Below are positions 55,792-63,622 of a stretch of DNA of 64,000 bases, one piece after another. The translations under genes were made by a program, and so were the position numbers. Numbering within the stretch: the first letter of the stretch is position 1; each line of letters begins with the position of its first letter. Below the pieces are notes generated by a model. It did no database searches and was not told the DNA's origin. It worked only from the letters and a program-made list of their open reading frames with translations. The stretch covers positions 1 to 64,000 of the forward strand of contig JAFXOV010000020.1 in assembly GCA_017528425.1 (NCBI GenBank). Direction: 5' to 3'. The stretch comes from Elusimicrobiota bacterium. GTDB lineage: Bacteria > Elusimicrobiota > Endomicrobiia > Endomicrobiales > Endomicrobiaceae.

Positions 55792-56577
55792 ATGCACATA
55801 CTCGTTTGCATTAAACAGGTACCGGGCACAACCAATGTTCAAATTGATCCCGAAAGAGGTACTTTGAAGAGAGAAGGTGTTGAAGCTATAATTAACCCTT
55901 TCGATGAATATGCTATAGAAGAAGCAGTCAGACTTAAAGAAAAAGTCGGCGGAAAAGTTACTGTTATCACAATGGGACCACCGCAAGCGGAATCTGCTTT
56001 AAGAGAAGCAATTTCAAGAGGATGCGATGAAGCAATTTTAATAGGAGACAGAGCATTCGCAGGAGCAGATACCTGGGCAACTTCCTATGCTATATCAACC
56101 GCAATTAAAACCATACCGGATTTCGGTGTTATATTTTGCGGAAAACAAGCAACAGACGGTGATACCGCACAGGTTGGACCTTCGGTAGCGGAAATGTTAA
56201 ATATCCCTCATGTTGCATATGTAAGAAAAATCGAAGAAGTTACTGAAAATTCAATAAAAGTTCAAAGAATGATGGAAGACGGATACGATTTAATAGAGGC
56301 TCCGGTTCCTTGCTTACTTACAGTAGTTAAAGAAATAAACACACCGAGAATTCCGTCACTTAAAGGTAAAATGGCAGCAAAAAAAGCGGTAATTAAGCAG
56401 TTAAATGCTGCAGCAATCAACGCAGATACAAAAAAGACAGGTTTGGCAGGTTCTCCTACACAAGTTAAAAAGATATTTACTCCACCTCAAAGAACGGGCG
56501 GAGAAAAATTTGAGGGCGAACCACAAGATATTGCAGCAAAGTTGGTAAAGAAGTTGGCAGAGAACAGCTTAATATAG
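55792..56577 (+). CDS. etfB: Electron transfer flavoprotein, beta subunit
   Basis: 261 residues. N-terminal HILVCIKQVPGTTNVQIDPERGTLKREG and NPFDEYAIEEAVRLKEKVGG are characteristic. GCDEAILIGDRAFAGADTWATSYAI and CGKQATDGDTAQVGPSVAEML carry the nucleotide-binding parts. In bifurcating Etf, the beta subunit holds the bifurcating FAD near this site. LTVVKEINTPRIPSLKGKMAAKKA is the conserved recognition-loop region. It pairs with the etfA gene 10 bp downstream. No acyl-CoA dehydrogenase or lactate dehydrogenase partner lies in the window. Confidence 0.96.
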   Translation: MHILVCIKQVPGTTNVQIDPERGTLKREGVEAIINPFDEYAIEEAVRLKEKVGGKVTVITMGPPQAESALREAISRGCDEAILIGDRAFAGADTWATSYAISTAIKTIPDFGVIFCGKQATDGDTAQVGPSVAEMLNIPHVAYVRKIEEVTENSIKVQRMMEDGYDLIEAPVPCLLTVVKEINTPRIPSLKGKMAAKKAVIKQLNAAAINADTKKTGLAGSPTQVKKIFTPPQRTGGEKFEGEPQDIAAKLVKKLAENSLI

Positions 56578-56587
56578 GAGAATGAAA

Positions 56588-57790
56588 ATGGCTAATAAAA
56601 TAAATATAGATTTAGATAAATGTGTCGGTTGCGGAGCCTGTGAATCTGCTTGTCCGTTCGGTGCAATATCCGTAAAAGACGGTAAAGCCGTTGTTGACGG
56701 TGAAAAGTGCAGATTTTGCGGTTCTTGCGTTGAAGCATGTCCCGTAAAAGCAATTTCAATGCAGAAAGAAGAAGTTCAAGATGCAGTAGATAAATCTTTA
56801 TATAAAGGCGTATGGGTATATGCGGAACAAAGACACGGCGAAATATCGTCGGTTGTATATGAACTTTTAAATAAAGGTTCCGAACTTGCAAAAACATTGA
56901 ACGTTCCTTTAAGTGCAATACTTATCGGCTCAAATATTTCTGCAAAAGCTCAGGATTTGATAAACAGAGGCGCAGATAAAGTTTATGTTTATGATGATCC
57001 GATATTGGCAGAGTTTCAAGACGATCCGTACAGTTGCATATTGGCAGATTTAATAAAAGAAGAAAAACCGGAAATAGTTCTTATGGGTGCAACAAATATA
57101 GGAAGATCTTTTGCTTCAAGAGTTGCAGCAAAAATTTATACCGGTCTTACTGCGGATTGTACTGCATTGGAAGTGGATTTGGAAACAAGAAACCTGATGC
57201 AAACAAGACCTGCTTTTGGCGGAAACATTATGGCAACGATTTTAACACCGAGACACAGACCTCAAATGGCAACCGTCAGACACAAAGTATTTAAAGAAGC
57301 AAAAGCTCAGGAAGGCAGAACAGGTGAAGTTATAAACAAAACCATAGACGCACAGAAAATTATCAACAGAACAAAGTTTATAGGTTTCTTTAAAGATCAA
57401 ACCGCAGACGTAAACATTTCAGATGCGGATATCATAGTTTCGGGCGGTAGAGGATTAGGTAATCCGGAAGGATTTAAACTTATAAAAGAGTTGGCGGACT
57501 TGTTGGGCGGAGCAGTTGGTGCATCAAGAGCAGCTGTAGATTCAGATTGGATAGCATATTCTCATCAGGTTGGCCAAACCGGCAGAACGGTAGCACCTAA
57601 AATTTATATTGCGTGCGGTATTTCAGGACAAATTCAGCACATGGTAGGTATGAGTTCATCGGACACAATCATTGCAATTAACAAAGATAAAGATTGTCCT
57701 ATGATGCAAACGGCAACTTATTCGTTGGTGGGAGATTTGTATGAAATTATTCCTGCAATAATAAAAGAAATCAAAAATATAAAAGGATAA
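56588..57790 (+). CDS. etfA: Electron transfer flavoprotein, alpha subunit with N-terminal ferredoxin domain
   Basis: 400 residues, about 70 longer than plain EtfA. The extra N-terminus is a two-[4Fe-4S] ferredoxin: CVGCGACESACPFGAI and CRFCGSCVEACPVKAI (residues about 12-60). EtfA follows, with an N-terminal half including GVWVYAEQRHGEISSVVYELLNKG. The FAD-binding C-terminal half has SGGRGLGNPEGFKLI and VGASRAAVDSDWIAYSHQVGQTGRTVAPKIYIACGISGQIQHMVGM (FAD signature). The start is the second ATG, with AGGAG 7 nt upstream. This fused form occurs in anaerobes with ferredoxin-linked or bifurcating Etf complexes. The partner dehydrogenase is not here. Confidence 0.95.
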   Translation: MANKINIDLDKCVGCGACESACPFGAISVKDGKAVVDGEKCRFCGSCVEACPVKAISMQKEEVQDAVDKSLYKGVWVYAEQRHGEISSVVYELLNKGSELAKTLNVPLSAILIGSNISAKAQDLINRGADKVYVYDDPILAEFQDDPYSCILADLIKEEKPEIVLMGATNIGRSFASRVAAKIYTGLTADCTALEVDLETRNLMQTRPAFGGNIMATILTPRHRPQMATVRHKVFKEAKAQEGRTGEVINKTIDAQKIINRTKFIGFFKDQTADVNISDADIIVSGGRGLGNPEGFKLIKELADLLGGAVGASRAAVDSDWIAYSHQVGQTGRTVAPKIYIACGISGQIQHMVGMSSSDTIIAINKDKDCPMMQTATYSLVGDLYEIIPAIIKEIKNIKG

Positions 57791-57806
57791 GGGAGAGGCA
57801 AAAAAA

Positions 57807-58412
57807 ATGAAAAAATTGGTAATGTTGGTAGCAGTATTTGTAAGTTTGTCGGTGGCTTCGGTTTATGCAGCAGATTCATCACAGTTTATTGACATCTGTA
57901 AAGAAGGCGGAATAGCAGCAATACAAAGCATGTTAACAACCGGTACGGTTGATGTAAATGCCGTTGCAAAAGAAACAGGAAAAACAGCTTTGATGTCAGC
58001 TTGTGAAAACACATCACCTTCCGCAGTTGCTATAGTTGGTTTGTTGTTAAACAAAGGTGCAGATGTTAATACTGCAGATGTTCTTGGAAAAACAGCATTG
58101 GATTATGCAAAAAACAATGTGAAATACGGAGACAAAATTGTTCCTCTTTTGGAAAAAGCAGGTGCAGTTAAATCAGCAGTTAACACAATAAAGAATTCTT
58201 CGGCAACTGTTTCAGAAATGGCAACAGCAGCAGCAACGGCAGCGGCAATACAATATGCAACATCCGAAGAAGTATCAACAAAAGATCTTGCAGCAACAGC
58301 GGCAAATGCAGCACAACAAACGGCAGCTGCAAAATCAACGGAACCTAAACAAGAAGAAAAGAAAGAAGAAGGCGGATTCTTCAGCAAATTGTTTAGTTTC
58401 TTTAAGAAATAA
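57807..58412 (+). CDS. Exported ankyrin-repeat protein
   Basis: 201 residues. A signal peptide (KKLVMLVAVFVSLSVASVYAADS) is followed by about three ankyrin repeats, including GKTALMSACENTSPSAVAIVGLLLNKGADVNTAD and GKTALDYAKNNVKYGDKIVPLLEKAGA. An Ala/Thr-rich helical stretch (about 135-175) leads to a KKEEGGFFSKLFSFFKK tail. The basic aromatic end may bind a membrane surface. The binding partner is unknown. GGGAGAGG precedes the ATG, 17 bp after etfA. Confidence 0.82.
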   Translation: MKKLVMLVAVFVSLSVASVYAADSSQFIDICKEGGIAAIQSMLTTGTVDVNAVAKETGKTALMSACENTSPSAVAIVGLLLNKGADVNTADVLGKTALDYAKNNVKYGDKIVPLLEKAGAVKSAVNTIKNSSATVSEMATAAATAAAIQYATSEEVSTKDLAATAANAAQQTAAAKSTEPKQEEKKEEGGFFSKLFSFFKK

Positions 58413-58443
58413 GTTTTTTGACATGCTTTTCTACGACGATTAA

Positions 58444-58472
58444 TTGTAGAAAAAGACAAATTATGATATAAT
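58444..58472 (+). promoter_or_regulatory. Promoter of tRNA-Ser
   Basis: TTGTAG (58444-58449), 17-bp spacer, TATAAT (58467-58472); the tRNA begins 13 bp later at 58486. Confidence 0.75.
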
Positions 58473-58485
58473 TTGAAAATAATCT

Positions 58486-58577
58486 GGAAAGGTCGCATAG
58501 TTGGTCTAGTGCGCCGGTTTGCTAAACCGGTGTACAGGTGAAAGCCTGTACCGAGGGTTCGAATCCCTCCCTTTCCG
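58486..58577 (+). tRNA. tRNA-Ser (anticodon GCT)
   Basis: 92 nt. Acceptor GGAAAGG pairs with CCTTTCC, anticodon stem CCGGT/ACCGG has loop TTGCTAA, a long class-II variable arm has the TGTACAGG/CCTGTACC stem, and the T loop is TTCGAAT. CCA is not encoded. A T-run (58580-58591) follows. Confidence 0.96.
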
Positions 58578-58684
58578 GATTTTTTTATTTTTAATAATAT
58601 ATTTTTGTATAATATTTAAAGTGTAACAATAGATGGAAACGGAAGTCTAAAATAGTAACAATATCTTTATAGAGGAGCAATGCT

Positions 58685-59497
58685 ATGAAAAAATTTTTTT
58701 CTATAGTTGCAATGTTGTTTTTAACTTCTTGTTTGTTTGCGGCAAATATAGCAGATATGAAACTCGGCAAATTTGATGTAAAAGCAATACAAATACAACC
58801 TACAAACCATAAAAAAGAGTTGTTCCGTTATAAAGATACCAACAAATTGGAAGAATTTTTAAATCAGAAAGATTCTACGGCTTCCGCAATAAATGTTTTT
58901 TATGTCGATACCGGTGACCATAAAATATTGTTTGATACCGGCATAAATGCGCCTGCATTGTTGGAAGCATTAAAAAGTATTAATGTCGAACCAAAGAGTA
59001 TAGATACTATATGCATTACACACATGCATTATGACCATATAGCCGGTCTTATAACCGATTACAACAGAACATTCCCCAAGGCAGATGTTTATATCGCTCA
59101 GGAAGAAATAAATGCAAATTTAAAATCAGAAATATTATTGGCATATCCGAACAGAATAAAATCATTTAAACAAAACGAACAAATATTGCCCTTTATAAAA
59201 TCTGTTCCGGCATTCGGCCATACTTTAGGACACACAATGTTTGAAGTTACAAGCGAAGGACAAACAATGTTGGTATGGGGCGATATTTTACATGCACCTA
59301 TACAATTTCAAGATCCCGAAATTTTTTTGGTATATGATACAGATCCTATACAGGCATTATCCGTAAGGAAAAAAGTTTTGAAAGACTATGCGGACAGTGA
59401 TAAATATATCGCAGGTGCACACCTTTTGAATTGCGGTATAGGAAAATTGCAAAAAGACGAGTCCGGTTACAAATTTGTATTTTTAAAAGCGGAATAA
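58685..59497 (+). CDS. Exported metallo-beta-lactamase-fold hydrolase
   Basis: 270 residues. The signal peptide MKKFFSIVAMLFLTSCLFAAN may carry a lipobox (LTSC). The MBL core has ITHMHYDHIAG (H-x-H-x-D-H) near 113-123, GHTLGHTMFEV near 179-189 (His ligand) and WGDILHAPI near 199 (Asp). A last His in GAHLL near 248 completes the two-metal site. It is close to quorum-quenching lactonase-like or AttM-like members, but the substrate is unknown. AGAGGAG precedes the ATG, and TATAAT at 58608-58613 is a possible promoter. It is convergent with the nitroreductase gene, with stops adjoining. Confidence 0.88.
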   Translation: MKKFFSIVAMLFLTSCLFAANIADMKLGKFDVKAIQIQPTNHKKELFRYKDTNKLEEFLNQKDSTASAINVFYVDTGDHKILFDTGINAPALLEALKSINVEPKSIDTICITHMHYDHIAGLITDYNRTFPKADVYIAQEEINANLKSEILLAYPNRIKSFKQNEQILPFIKSVPAFGHTLGHTMFEVTSEGQTMLVWGDILHAPIQFQDPEIFLVYDTDPIQALSVRKKVLKDYADSDKYIAGAHLLNCGIGKLQKDESGYKFVFLKAE

Positions 59498-60025
59498 TTA
59501 TTCCACAAAATAAACTCTGTTTTCTTTTCTTGGTGCCGGTTTGGGTATATCGCCGTCAATATAACCTATTGCACAATGGCCGATACCTTCCCATTCACCT
59601 TGAACACCGATATCCTTCAACAATTTTTTATATTCTTCCGTTTCAAACTCTTCTTTTGCTCTGTGGATCCAAATGCTTCCCAAACCTAAAGAATGGGCTG
59701 CGAGCATCATATTGCCTATAACAAGACTACCGTCATAAACTCTGTTTCTCCAATCTTTTTCGGCAAGAACTATTAATATTACTGGTGCTCCGTAAAACGG
59801 ATCAAATCCTTTGTCCCAACCGCCGATTTTACGATTATCTTCCGCGATTTTATCTCTTAATTCTTTATTTGTAACGGCAACCGTAATAACGGCTTGTCTG
59901 CCCATGCCGTTAGCGGCATAAAGGCCCGCTTTTATTATTTCATCTATATCTTTTTTTGAAACCATATCGGATTTAAATTTTCTTATACTTCTTCTTTCCA
60001 GCATTGCTTTAATTATTTCGTTCAT
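59498..60025 (-). CDS. Nitroreductase-family FMN oxidoreductase
   Basis: 175 residues. RRSIRKFKSDMVSKKDIDEIIKAGLYAANGMGRQ at the N-terminus is the nitroreductase FMN-binding pattern. AHSLGLGSIWI near 110-120 and the C-terminal CAIGYIDGD segment are also typical. It probably reduces quinones, nitro compounds or flavin using NAD(P)H; the substrate is undetermined. GGAGG lies before the ATG. It is 15 bp downstream of the SirTM sirtuin, and flavoenzymes are reported members of extended SirTM loci, so a connection is possible. Confidence 0.9.
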   Translation of the reverse strand: MNEIIKAMLERRSIRKFKSDMVSKKDIDEIIKAGLYAANGMGRQAVITVAVTNKELRDKIAEDNRKIGGWDKGFDPFYGAPVILIVLAEKDWRNRVYDGSLVIGNMMLAAHSLGLGSIWIHRAKEEFETEEYKKLLKDIGVQGEWEGIGHCAIGYIDGDIPKPAPRKENRVYFVE

Positions 60026-60040
60026 AATACCTCCAAGTGG

Positions 60041-61030
60041 TTACAGTTCTTTCAAAACTTCCCCTATATCTCCGTTAATAGAAACGGTTCTGTCTTTTAT
60101 TGCTTCGGGAGAAAATAAATCCTTTACATTTATATAAATATATCTTGCATTTTCGTTTTCGTATGTCATTTGCCAAAACGGCATTTTTATTATAACCGGC
60201 GTAAACATTCCGACACCAAGTTCCAAATACAAAATATGACTGTTTTGGTTTTTCATAAGGAAGTTATAATAATTCCTTGATGCTTTATGCCACCCTTCAT
60301 CTTCAACAAAAGTGTCGTCCATACGAAGATTCATAACAACATCACTGTTATCATCCGGACATTTCGGTATAAGCACCGAAGGTATTCGCATTGAAATATT
60401 TTTATCTTGCGGAACTTGATACACTCCGTTATTATCTTTAACAAAGCCTTGTGCCGCCATCATATCCATAACTATTTTCTCATTATCATAAGTTTTTTTG
60501 TTTTCCGGATTAATGCTTTGAAACAAACCGTAATCTCCCTGAGTGTAAAAAAGTTTTGTTTTATCAAAACCGGCTTTTTGAAATAAGTGGTCAACGTTTG
60601 TCGTAATAACAAAATAGTTTTTATCCTTCACCAGTTCAAGAAGTTCTTTATGTACAGGTTTGGGGGGATCAATATATCTGTTATAATAAATGTGTCTTGC
60701 CCACCAAGCCCAAAAAGTTTCTTTGTCTTTAAAGTGGTGAAAACCTCCGGAATATATATCTTTAATTCCATACTTTTGTGCAAAATCAAAAAAATATTTT
60801 GTAAATCGTTCCCCTGTATAAGTGAACCCTGCAGAAGTTGAAAGACCTGCTCCGGCACCTATTAAAATTGCATTTGCCGAAGAAAGTTCTTCTTTTAAAA
60901 ATTTTATTTTTTCTTTTCTTGATAAATCTTTTCCCAAGGAAGATACTTGACCGAAGAAATCCGATTCTATCCCTTTCTGTACTGAATATAGATAACCATT
61001 GTTTGTTTTATTGTTGTAAGAAGTGCTCAT
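60041..61030 (-). CDS. SirTM-class sirtuin (protein ADP-ribosyltransferase)
   Basis: About 329 residues. Sirtuin NAD-binding motifs: ILIGAGAGLSTSAGFTYTGERFTKYF and VITTNVDHLFQKAGF. The usual catalytic His-Gly is replaced by Gln-Gly in FYTQGDYGLFQ. There are no zinc-ribbon CxxC pairs. These are the marks of class M sirtuins, which ADP-ribosylate targets (lipoylated GcvH-L in firmicutes) rather than deacylate. The ATG at 61030 lies inside the macrodomain gene end; an upstream ATG at 61060 is an alternative. It is coupled to the macrodomain hydrolase. No GcvH-L or LplA2 gene is in the window. Confidence 0.88.
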   Translation of the reverse strand: MSTSYNNKTNNGYLYSVQKGIESDFFGQVSSLGKDLSRKEKIKFLKEELSSANAILIGAGAGLSTSAGFTYTGERFTKYFFDFAQKYGIKDIYSGGFHHFKDKETFWAWWARHIYYNRYIDPPKPVHKELLELVKDKNYFVITTNVDHLFQKAGFDKTKLFYTQGDYGLFQSINPENKKTYDNEKIVMDMMAAQGFVKDNNGVYQVPQDKNISMRIPSVLIPKCPDDNSDVVMNLRMDDTFVEDEGWHKASRNYYNFLMKNQNSHILYLELGVGMFTPVIIKMPFWQMTYENENARYIYINVKDLFSPEAIKDRTVSINGDIGEVLKEL

Positions 61031-61838
61031 AACAAAATTTGTCCTCTTGTTTAAAGACATTAAATACTACTCTGTCTATTTTGTTTCCATTTTGTTTTAG
61101 CCAATCTATAACGGTTTCAACAGCAATTTCTGCAGCCCTTTCGTTAGGAAAACGAAACACTCCGGTAGATATACAACAAAAAGCTACAGACTTTAAATTG
61201 TTTTTTAGGCATATATCTAAAATATTTTTATAACACTTTTTTAAATCTTGTTCAAGAGATTTTGTCAGTATTCCGGTAACGATGGGCCCTGCAACATGTA
61301 TAACTTTTTTTGCGGGAAGATTATATCCGTCGGTAATTATCGGAACAGCCACAGGCTGCTCATAATCGTCCCCATACTGTTTTCTAAACTCGTTCATTAT
61401 CTTGTTACATTCATATCTTAATTGAACACCTGCAAAAGTATGAATACAATTATCTATACAAGTATGCATCGGTACAAAACAGCCGAGCATCTGTGAATTT
61501 GCCGCATTTACTATTGCATCACAAGATAATTTTGTAATATCTCCCTGCCAAATTGAAATTTTTTGTGAATACGGATGTTTACTGTTAATAGTTTCTTTTA
61601 TCGTTTTAATATCTTTCAAATAAACAATACCTTTTTCTTTGTTCCGTTCTGTAAGATACTCGTCTTGAACTTTTAATATTTCACCGGAAGTTTCTTTAGG
61701 TGGTCTTACATTCATTAAAGATCTTAACAATACTTTTTTATCTTCAACATCTGCAGGTATTTCTAAATTTTTATATTCCAACAATTCTTCTTTAAATTTT
61801 TCTATTAAATAATTTAATCTTTCTTCCTGTGTTTTCAT
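61008..61838 (-). CDS. Zinc-dependent macrodomain ADP-ribosyl hydrolase
   Basis: 276 residues. A helical N-terminal region of about 90 residues is followed by the macrodomain: WQGDITKLSCDAIVNAANSQMLG near 98-120, with the ADP-ribose loops VIHVAGPIVTG and CCISTGVFRFPNERAAEIA near 222-240. CFVPMHTCIDNCIHTFAG (about 121-138) supplies the Cys/His zinc ligands of the Zn-Macro class, which removes SirTM-type modification. AAAGG precedes the ATG. It overlaps the SirTM gene. SirTM and Zn-Macro pairs are an established reversible ADP-ribosylation module. Confidence 0.9.
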   Translation of the reverse strand: MKTQEERLNYLIEKFKEELLEYKNLEIPADVEDKKVLLRSLMNVRPPKETSGEILKVQDEYLTERNKEKGIVYLKDIKTIKETINSKHPYSQKISIWQGDITKLSCDAIVNAANSQMLGCFVPMHTCIDNCIHTFAGVQLRYECNKIMNEFRKQYGDDYEQPVAVPIITDGYNLPAKKVIHVAGPIVTGILTKSLEQDLKKCYKNILDICLKNNLKSVAFCCISTGVFRFPNERAAEIAVETVIDWLKQNGNKIDRVVFNVFKQEDKFCYEHFLQQ

Positions 61839-61847
61839 ATATAACCT

Positions 61848-62468
61848 TTAAAAAATTTGTCCGGGAAGTTTTAATTTTTGTTTAGGCGGAAACTGTTTAT
61901 CGAATTCTTCAACTTCTTTTTCGTTAACAAAATATCCTTTCGGCGGTGTATATTCACCTGTAATGCCGGTAAGATAACCCGGTATTAACTCTTTACATAA
62001 AAAGAAAGAAGCATCCGCTCCTTCGGGCAAATCGTGATACCTGATTCCGAATTTACTTGCATAAGTAAATCCGCTTTTACCGTAAAAATCTATATTACCT
62101 TCAAAACAAAGTGCACCGCAACCAAGTTCTTTTGCTTTATCTATGGAATAATCAAGTAACATCTTTCCATAACCTTTTCTTTTTAGTTCGTTAGCAATAC
62201 AAATAGGTCCCATAGCCATAATTGGAATATCTTTTCCGTTATCTGCTTTAATAACAGCTTTCATAAACATATTTTGTCCTATTATCTTGCCGTCTTTTTC
62301 CATAACGAAATCAAGTTCTTTAACAAAATCTTTATCGTTTCTTAACTGATTAAGAACATAATGTTCCAAACATCCCGGGCGATACACATTCCAAAAACTT
62401 TCTCTGACAAGATTTTCTACTTCTCTATACTCTTCTTTCTTTTCTAAACGAATTATTATGTTGTTCAT
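61848..62468 (-). CDS. GNAT-family N-acetyltransferase
   Basis: 206 residues. The acetyl-CoA-binding pattern follows PIMAMGPICIANELKRKGYGKMLLDYSIDKAKELGCGAL (about 82-120, with the R/K-x-x-G-x-G/A pyrophosphate loop). FYGKSGFTYASKFGIRYHD follows, as in YhbS-like (COG3153) acetyltransferases. The acceptor is unknown. The ATG overlaps the stop of the TfoX gene (ATGA) and has AGAGG upstream. It is part of the minus-strand run of small genes from 63.6 to 59.5 kb. Confidence 0.88.
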   Translation of the reverse strand: MNNIIIRLEKKEEYREVENLVRESFWNVYRPGCLEHYVLNQLRNDKDFVKELDFVMEKDGKIIGQNMFMKAVIKADNGKDIPIMAMGPICIANELKRKGYGKMLLDYSIDKAKELGCGALCFEGNIDFYGKSGFTYASKFGIRYHDLPEGADASFFLCKELIPGYLTGITGEYTPPKGYFVNEKEVEEFDKQFPPKQKLKLPGQIF

Positions 62469-62779
62469 TTTTTCCTCTTTGGTGCAGGTAATTCATTATA
62501 CATTGCATTAAACAACTCTGCAAGAAACTCTTTATTGTCAATTTCATCAACAAGCAACATTTCTTTAGCACCTTTATAAGGTAATTCCACAGTTGCATTC
62601 GGCATCATTGATATCGCAGACTTTGTAGGTTTTACAAGAAACCTGTCATCATAAATTCCGCCGACAATTTTACCTTGATAATAAATTATATATTCGCCCA
62701 TCATTGCACGATATGATATGTCTTTTAAATTGGAAAGCTGTTCTAAAACAAATTCTAAATATTGTTTACTTGAAGCCAC
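62465..62779 (-). CDS. TfoX N-terminal domain protein
   Basis: About 104 residues. SKQYLEFVLEQLSNLKDISYRAMMGEYIIYYQGKIVGGIYDDRFLVKPT matches the TfoX/Sxy N-terminal domain. Stand-alone versions are common and are not known to regulate competence by themselves. The start is taken at a GTG (62779) with GGGG 6 nt upstream. A longer frame to 62863 overlaps the next gene and has an unnatural basic extension. The acidic/basic KRKK tail is retained. Confidence 0.8.
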   Translation of the reverse strand: MASSKQYLEFVLEQLSNLKDISYRAMMGEYIIYYQGKIVGGIYDDRFLVKPTKSAISMMPNATVELPYKGAKEMLLVDEIDNKEFLAELFNAMYNELPAPKRKK

Positions 62780-62799
62780 TTTATTCCCCAATCGGCTTG

Positions 62800-63252
62800 T
62801 TATCTTGTTAATTTGTAACGAGGTCCTTCTTTCCCGTTTTTTCCGGTAAAAATAAATCCGCACTTTTCGAGAACTTTTCTTGAAGCTATATTTTTATCTT
62901 CTATTTCTGCTTCTATGGCTGTAACTGTAGGTTCTTGAAATGCCCAAGCAGAAATTGCTTTAACCGCTTCGGTTGCATAGCCATGTTCCTGATATTGTTC
63001 CGTAATACCATACCCTATTTCCACAACACCGTCGGAATTAAGGCCTTTGAAACACATTTCGCCTATATGAGTCCCGTCCTTAAGTTCTATCATCCAAATT
63101 GCATACCATTCCCACTGTTCAGGATTTTCAATACATCCGTTCAACATTTCGGTATAAGCAGCTTTTAAAACTTCATTGGTTTGTAACTCAATGAAGTTTT
63201 CCATTTCGTTTTGTGAAGCTGCATAGATTTTTAAATTTTCTGTTTCTATCAT
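62800..63252 (-). CDS. RimJ/RimL-like GNAT N-acetyltransferase
   Basis: About 150 residues. HIGEMCFKGLNSDGVVEIGYGITEQYQEHGYATEAVKAISAWAF contains the acetyl-CoA loop (Q-x-x-G-Y-A-T-E). EDKNIASRKVLEKCGFIFTGK is the C-terminal signature of the RimJ/RimL subgroup. The target (a protein N-terminus or small amine) is unknown. The ATG at 63252 with GGAA upstream is preferred over the TTG at 63267. Confidence 0.88.
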   Translation of the reverse strand: MIETENLKIYAASQNEMENFIELQTNEVLKAAYTEMLNGCIENPEQWEWYAIWMIELKDGTHIGEMCFKGLNSDGVVEIGYGITEQYQEHGYATEAVKAISAWAFQEPTVTAIEAEIEDKNIASRKVLEKCGFIFTGKNGKEGPRYKLTR

Positions 63253-63267
63253 TATATTTTCCAACAA

Positions 63268-63600
63268 CTATTTTTCTAAATTTTTAAGTGCATCAGCATT
63301 GTTTCCGATAACCATTGCAACTTTTTTGCAAGTTTTCATTTCGTTACAGTCGCCGCAAGTTTCATACTTTTTGTTCATGGCACATTGTCTTATTTGGCAA
63401 AGTTTATCGCAAAATACCGTTTTCTTTCCGTCTGTTCTGCACCCTTCACAATTTATCATTTCCGGAGTAATAGTAATATTGTTTAGTCTGCTCCATTCAG
63501 TTGCAACTTTTTTCCTTAACTCATTATCGTTATTTATTGTTGCTAACATTGCCTCGCATTTTTCGCAATCCAACCCGCAATATGCAATAAGATTTTTCAT
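63268..63600 (-). CDS. DUF3795 cysteine-rich protein
   Basis: 110 residues with 11 or so cysteines. AYCGLDCEKCEAMLAT at the N-terminus, CEGCRTDG near 51-58, CDKLCQIRQCA near 65-75 and CGDCNEMKTCKK near 82-93 are typical of DUF3795. The cysteines probably bind zinc or an Fe-S cluster; the function is unknown. AGGAG precedes the ATG. It lies between the SDR and GNAT genes, very tightly spaced. Confidence 0.85.
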   Translation of the reverse strand: MKNLIAYCGLDCEKCEAMLATINNDNELRKKVATEWSRLNNITITPEMINCEGCRTDGKKTVFCDKLCQIRQCAMNKKYETCGDCNEMKTCKKVAMVIGNNADALKNLEK

Positions 63601-63622
63601 TTGTTGCTCCTATATATAATGT

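Noticed and set aside
58426-58453. Hairpin after the ankyrin gene as a terminator
   Set aside because: CTTTTCTAC/GTAGAAAAG pairs, but no T-run follows, and the tRNA promoter overlaps it.
62780-62863. Longer TfoX-domain protein
   Set aside because: The extra 28 residues overlap the GNAT gene end and are a basic, unnatural sequence; a GTG with SD at 62779 is better.
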